A program made the translations under genes and the position numbers. From Chara braunii (lineage: Eukaryota; Streptophyta; Charophyceae; Charales; Characeae): DNA of 43,505 nucleotides. The stretch covers positions 379,378 to 422,882 of the forward strand of contig BFEA01000770.1 of the NCBI GenBank assembly GCA_003427395.1, read 5' to 3'. Below are positions 42,371-43,505 of this stretch, one piece after another (positions within the stretch are counted from its first letter, which is position 1; each line of letters starts with the position of its first letter). The notes under the pieces are model-generated. The model made no database searches. It was not told where the DNA came from and was given only the letters and a program-made list of their open reading frames with translations.

Positions 42371-42473
42371 CCCTTGATCTCAGGCGAGATCAAGGGCTGA
42401 AAATCTTGATGTTCCCCTAGGGGAACCAAGTTCCAGACCCTGATAATGCATCTGGCCTTCACCCGCGGCCAGA
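42371..42473. other. Three consecutive perfect hairpins
   Basis: CCCTTGATCTC (42371-42381), loop AGGC, GAGATCAAGGG (42386-42396): 11 bp perfect. GTTCCCCTAGGGGAAC (42411-42426): 16-base palindrome. TCTGGCC (42451-42457), nine-base loop, GGCCAGA (42467-42473): 7 bp. Their density suggests a structured RNA or DNA element. Confidence 0.75.
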
Positions 42474-42974
42474 CGCAGTCCAAATTGGCTGAATCAAGCT
42501 ATTTCTAGCAATTTGTTGAACTGAACAGAGTGTTGTCACCTCTGCCTCCAGAGGCTTCTAAGCCCTGAACCTAGCCTACGACCGCGACCACGTTCGCGGC
42601 CATGGCCTTTCTCCTCCCCCTTTCCCTTCTTTTGTTTTCTCTGTACCTGTTCTGTCTCCACTGCCACGTACGTGGCCGTTACTTTTCTTCCCCCCTTCTT
42701 CTCTTTCCTCTTTCCTTCCCTAGTAACTCTACCTTCAAAACGCGCCCCCACATGGGCAGCATCAATGCCCAGGTTCGGGCAATCGTGAACAGCTGCTGCC
42801 CGTTTCTTATCACGAACGGGTGCAGTCGTTCCACTACGACGTTCAAAAGGGGGGGGGGGATAACATATAAAATAAAAATTTAAGATAAAAAAAAAAAAAA
42901 AAAAAAACAGAAAAGACAACTCTTCCTACCTTACCCATTTGCAGGCACTTAAACGTGGCGCATACATTCGCTTT
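42474..42974. other. Structured GC-rich spacer with palindromes and A21 tract
   Basis: Includes CCACGTACGTGG (12-base palindrome near 42663), CCGCGA/TCGCGG, and CCCGTT/AACGGG stems, a G-run, and A21 at 42887-42907. No coding supported. Confidence 0.5.
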
Positions 42975-42992
42975 GCCCATCCTCAGATGGGC
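42975..42992 (+). other. Hairpin just before hammerhead 1
   Basis: GCCCATC, loop CTCA, GATGGGC: 7 bp perfect. Its 3' arm overlaps the first bases of hammerhead stem III, so the two folds compete. Confidence 0.7.
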
Positions 42993-43042
42993 CATCGGGG
43001 TACAGCCTCCAGATGAGTCGGTGCAAGTCCGACGAAACGGCC
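42990..43042 (+). ncRNA. Hammerhead ribozyme motif 1, degenerate
   Basis: Stem III GGCCAT/..GGCC, cleavage triplet ATC ending at 42996, stem I GGGGT-ACA-GCCTC (two G-T pairs), core CAGATGA (43010-43016) in place of CTGATGA, stem II GTCGG-TGCAAGT-CCGAC, then GAAAC. U4 is A in the core and one stem III pair is lost, so it is probably inactive. Closed stems I and II with open stem III give type III. No alternative RNA family fits as well. Confidence 0.7.
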
Positions 43043-43052
43043 TGTCACATCA

Positions 43053-43055
<3 letters not shown>

Positions 43056-43099
<44 letters not shown>
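43056..43099. repeat. (CT)22 microsatellite
   Basis: Uninterrupted CT dinucleotides between the two hammerhead motifs. Confidence 0.98.
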
Positions 43100-43103
<4 letters not shown>

Positions 43104-43111
43104 GTACCACG

Positions 43112-43152
43112 CCGCCTGAATACAGCCGCGTTTGTGCGGCTGATTCAGGCGG
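43112..43152 (+). other. Long hairpin, 17 bp with one bulge
   Basis: CCGCCTGAAT pairs with ATTCAGGCGG (10 bp) and CAGCCGC with GCGGCTG (7 bp), with a bulged A at 43122 and loop GTTTGT (43130-43135). It ends eight bases before hammerhead 2. Confidence 0.9.
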
Positions 43153-43159
43153 ATTGACC

Positions 43160-43212
43160 GACTGTCGAGGCTCAGCCTCCTGATGAGTCGGTGGAAGTCC
43201 GACGAAACAGTC
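43160..43212 (+). ncRNA. Hammerhead ribozyme motif 2, complete core
   Basis: Self-cleaving RNA motif. Stem III GACTGT/ACAGTC (6 bp), cleavage triplet GTC with cleavage expected after 43166, stem I GAGGC-TCA-GCCTC, core CTGATGA (43180-43186), stem II GTCGG-TGGAAGT-CCGAC, then GAAAC. All invariant bases (C3, U4, G5, A6, G8, A9, G12, A13, A14) are present, so it is potentially active. Type III, like the motifs in the LTRs of plant retrozymes, though stem I is very short. The cleavage site is 170 nt after that of motif 1. Confidence 0.85.
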
Positions 43213-43387
43213 TGGCAAGGTCACACCCGTTCGTTCGAAATGAATGGCTGCTTAGTGCACCAAGAAGAACAACAAAAGAAAAAATGAAAATAAAATCTAA
43301 ATAAAATCTAAGAATAAAATCTAAGGAAAAATTCTAAAACACAATCTAAAAAACAAAAAAAGGAAAGAAAACTTACCTTTGAGGAGA
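43213..43387. other. A-rich spacer
   Basis: CTAAGAATAAAATCTAA-like words repeat between 43287 and 43350. No gene. Confidence 0.6.
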
Positions 43388-43470
43388 ACAGTCGCGCGTT
43401 TTCACGGGCGACTGTCTAGTGTTTCGGGGCTGAAAAGCCCCTGACACTTCTGAGCGCGCCACATGGCGCT
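43388..43470 (+). other. Three adjacent hairpins, one with GAAA tetraloop
   Basis: ACAGTCGC/GCGACTGT (43388-43395, 43408-43415; 12-base loop). AGTGT..GGGGCT-GAAA-AGCCCC..ACACT (43418-43448, 6 bp closed by a GNRA loop plus 5 outer bp). GCGCC-ACAT-GGCGC (43456-43469 approximately). The words ACAGTC and GACTGTC equal the two strands of hammerhead 2 stem III, so it may be a rearranged relative. Confidence 0.7.
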
Positions 43471-43480
43471 TTAGTTATAG

Positions 43481-43505
43481 TTTTTTTTTTTTTTTTTTTT
43501 TTTTT
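43481..43505. repeat. T-run of at least 25, cut by the window end
   Basis: Uninterrupted T from 43481 to the last base. On the minus strand it is a poly(A)-like tract. Confidence 0.95.

Noticed and set aside
43388-43470. A third hammerhead ribozyme
   Set aside because: Stem III words are present, but the core CTGATGA and GAAA are not in a workable order.
1-43505. CRISPR array, bacterial operons or riboswitches
   Set aside because: Repeats lack regular spacers, coding remnants are eukaryotic mobile elements, and no bacterial signals were seen.

Overview
Eukaryotic nuclear DNA, very probably from a plant or streptophyte alga. The primer-binding sites are an 18-nt complement of the plant-type tRNA-Asp 3' end, there is a chromodomain Ty3/gypsy element (chromovirus), and the segment is dense in diverged repeats with no bacterial-style gene packing. 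I cannot name the species; a charophyte such as Chara would fit, but that is a guess. No intact gene was found. Every recognisable coding region carries in-frame stops or frameshifts, so the window reads as a graveyard of mobile elements with tandem repeats between them.

Layout. 0-2.4 kb: diverged repeats ending in a + strand LTR with a tRNA-Asp PBS at 2411-2428. 10.8-3.2 kb (- strand): one long decayed gene. In order it encodes a Lys/Ser-rich N-terminus, an acidic and charged helical segment, a ParB/sulfiredoxin-like region, a helical domain, a methyltransferase-like Rossmann segment, Gly/Ser and 56/62-aa repeats, and the start of a Ulp1 (C48) SUMO-protease domain. 10.9-15.8 kb: CpG-rich tandem repeats, including about 32 units built on the palindrome CACGATCGTG, plus a second unknown - strand coding remnant. 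16.3-19.9 kb (+): decayed copy of a DUF7869-like gene. 20.7-21.5 kb: a hAT-type MITE with an 8-bp target duplication. 21.5-26.7 kb (+): decayed chromovirus (gag, protease, RT, RNase H, integrase, chromodomain, PPT, LTR). 27.0-27.5 kb (-): old LTR. 28.4-30.2 kb: repeats and two SINE-like copies. 34.1-30.6 kb (-): second DUF7869-like copy. 37.6-35.6 kb (-): decayed hAT transposase. 38.2-41.4 kb: two LTRs of the 5'-end type facing each other across about 210 bp. 41.6-43.5 kb: minisatellite, perfect hairpins and two hammerhead ribozyme motifs 170 nt apart.

The sequences to pursue are (1) the ParB-like/methyltransferase-like/Ulp1 gene and the GATC-containing palindrome array 5' of it, (2) the paired hammerhead/hairpin unit at 42975-43212, and (3) the DUF7869-like family, present in two diverged opposite-strand copies with acidic motifs suggestive of an RNase H-fold transposase. 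Most single nonsense codons across unrelated families can be explained by C-to-T or G-to-A changes, as expected for decay of methylated DNA.
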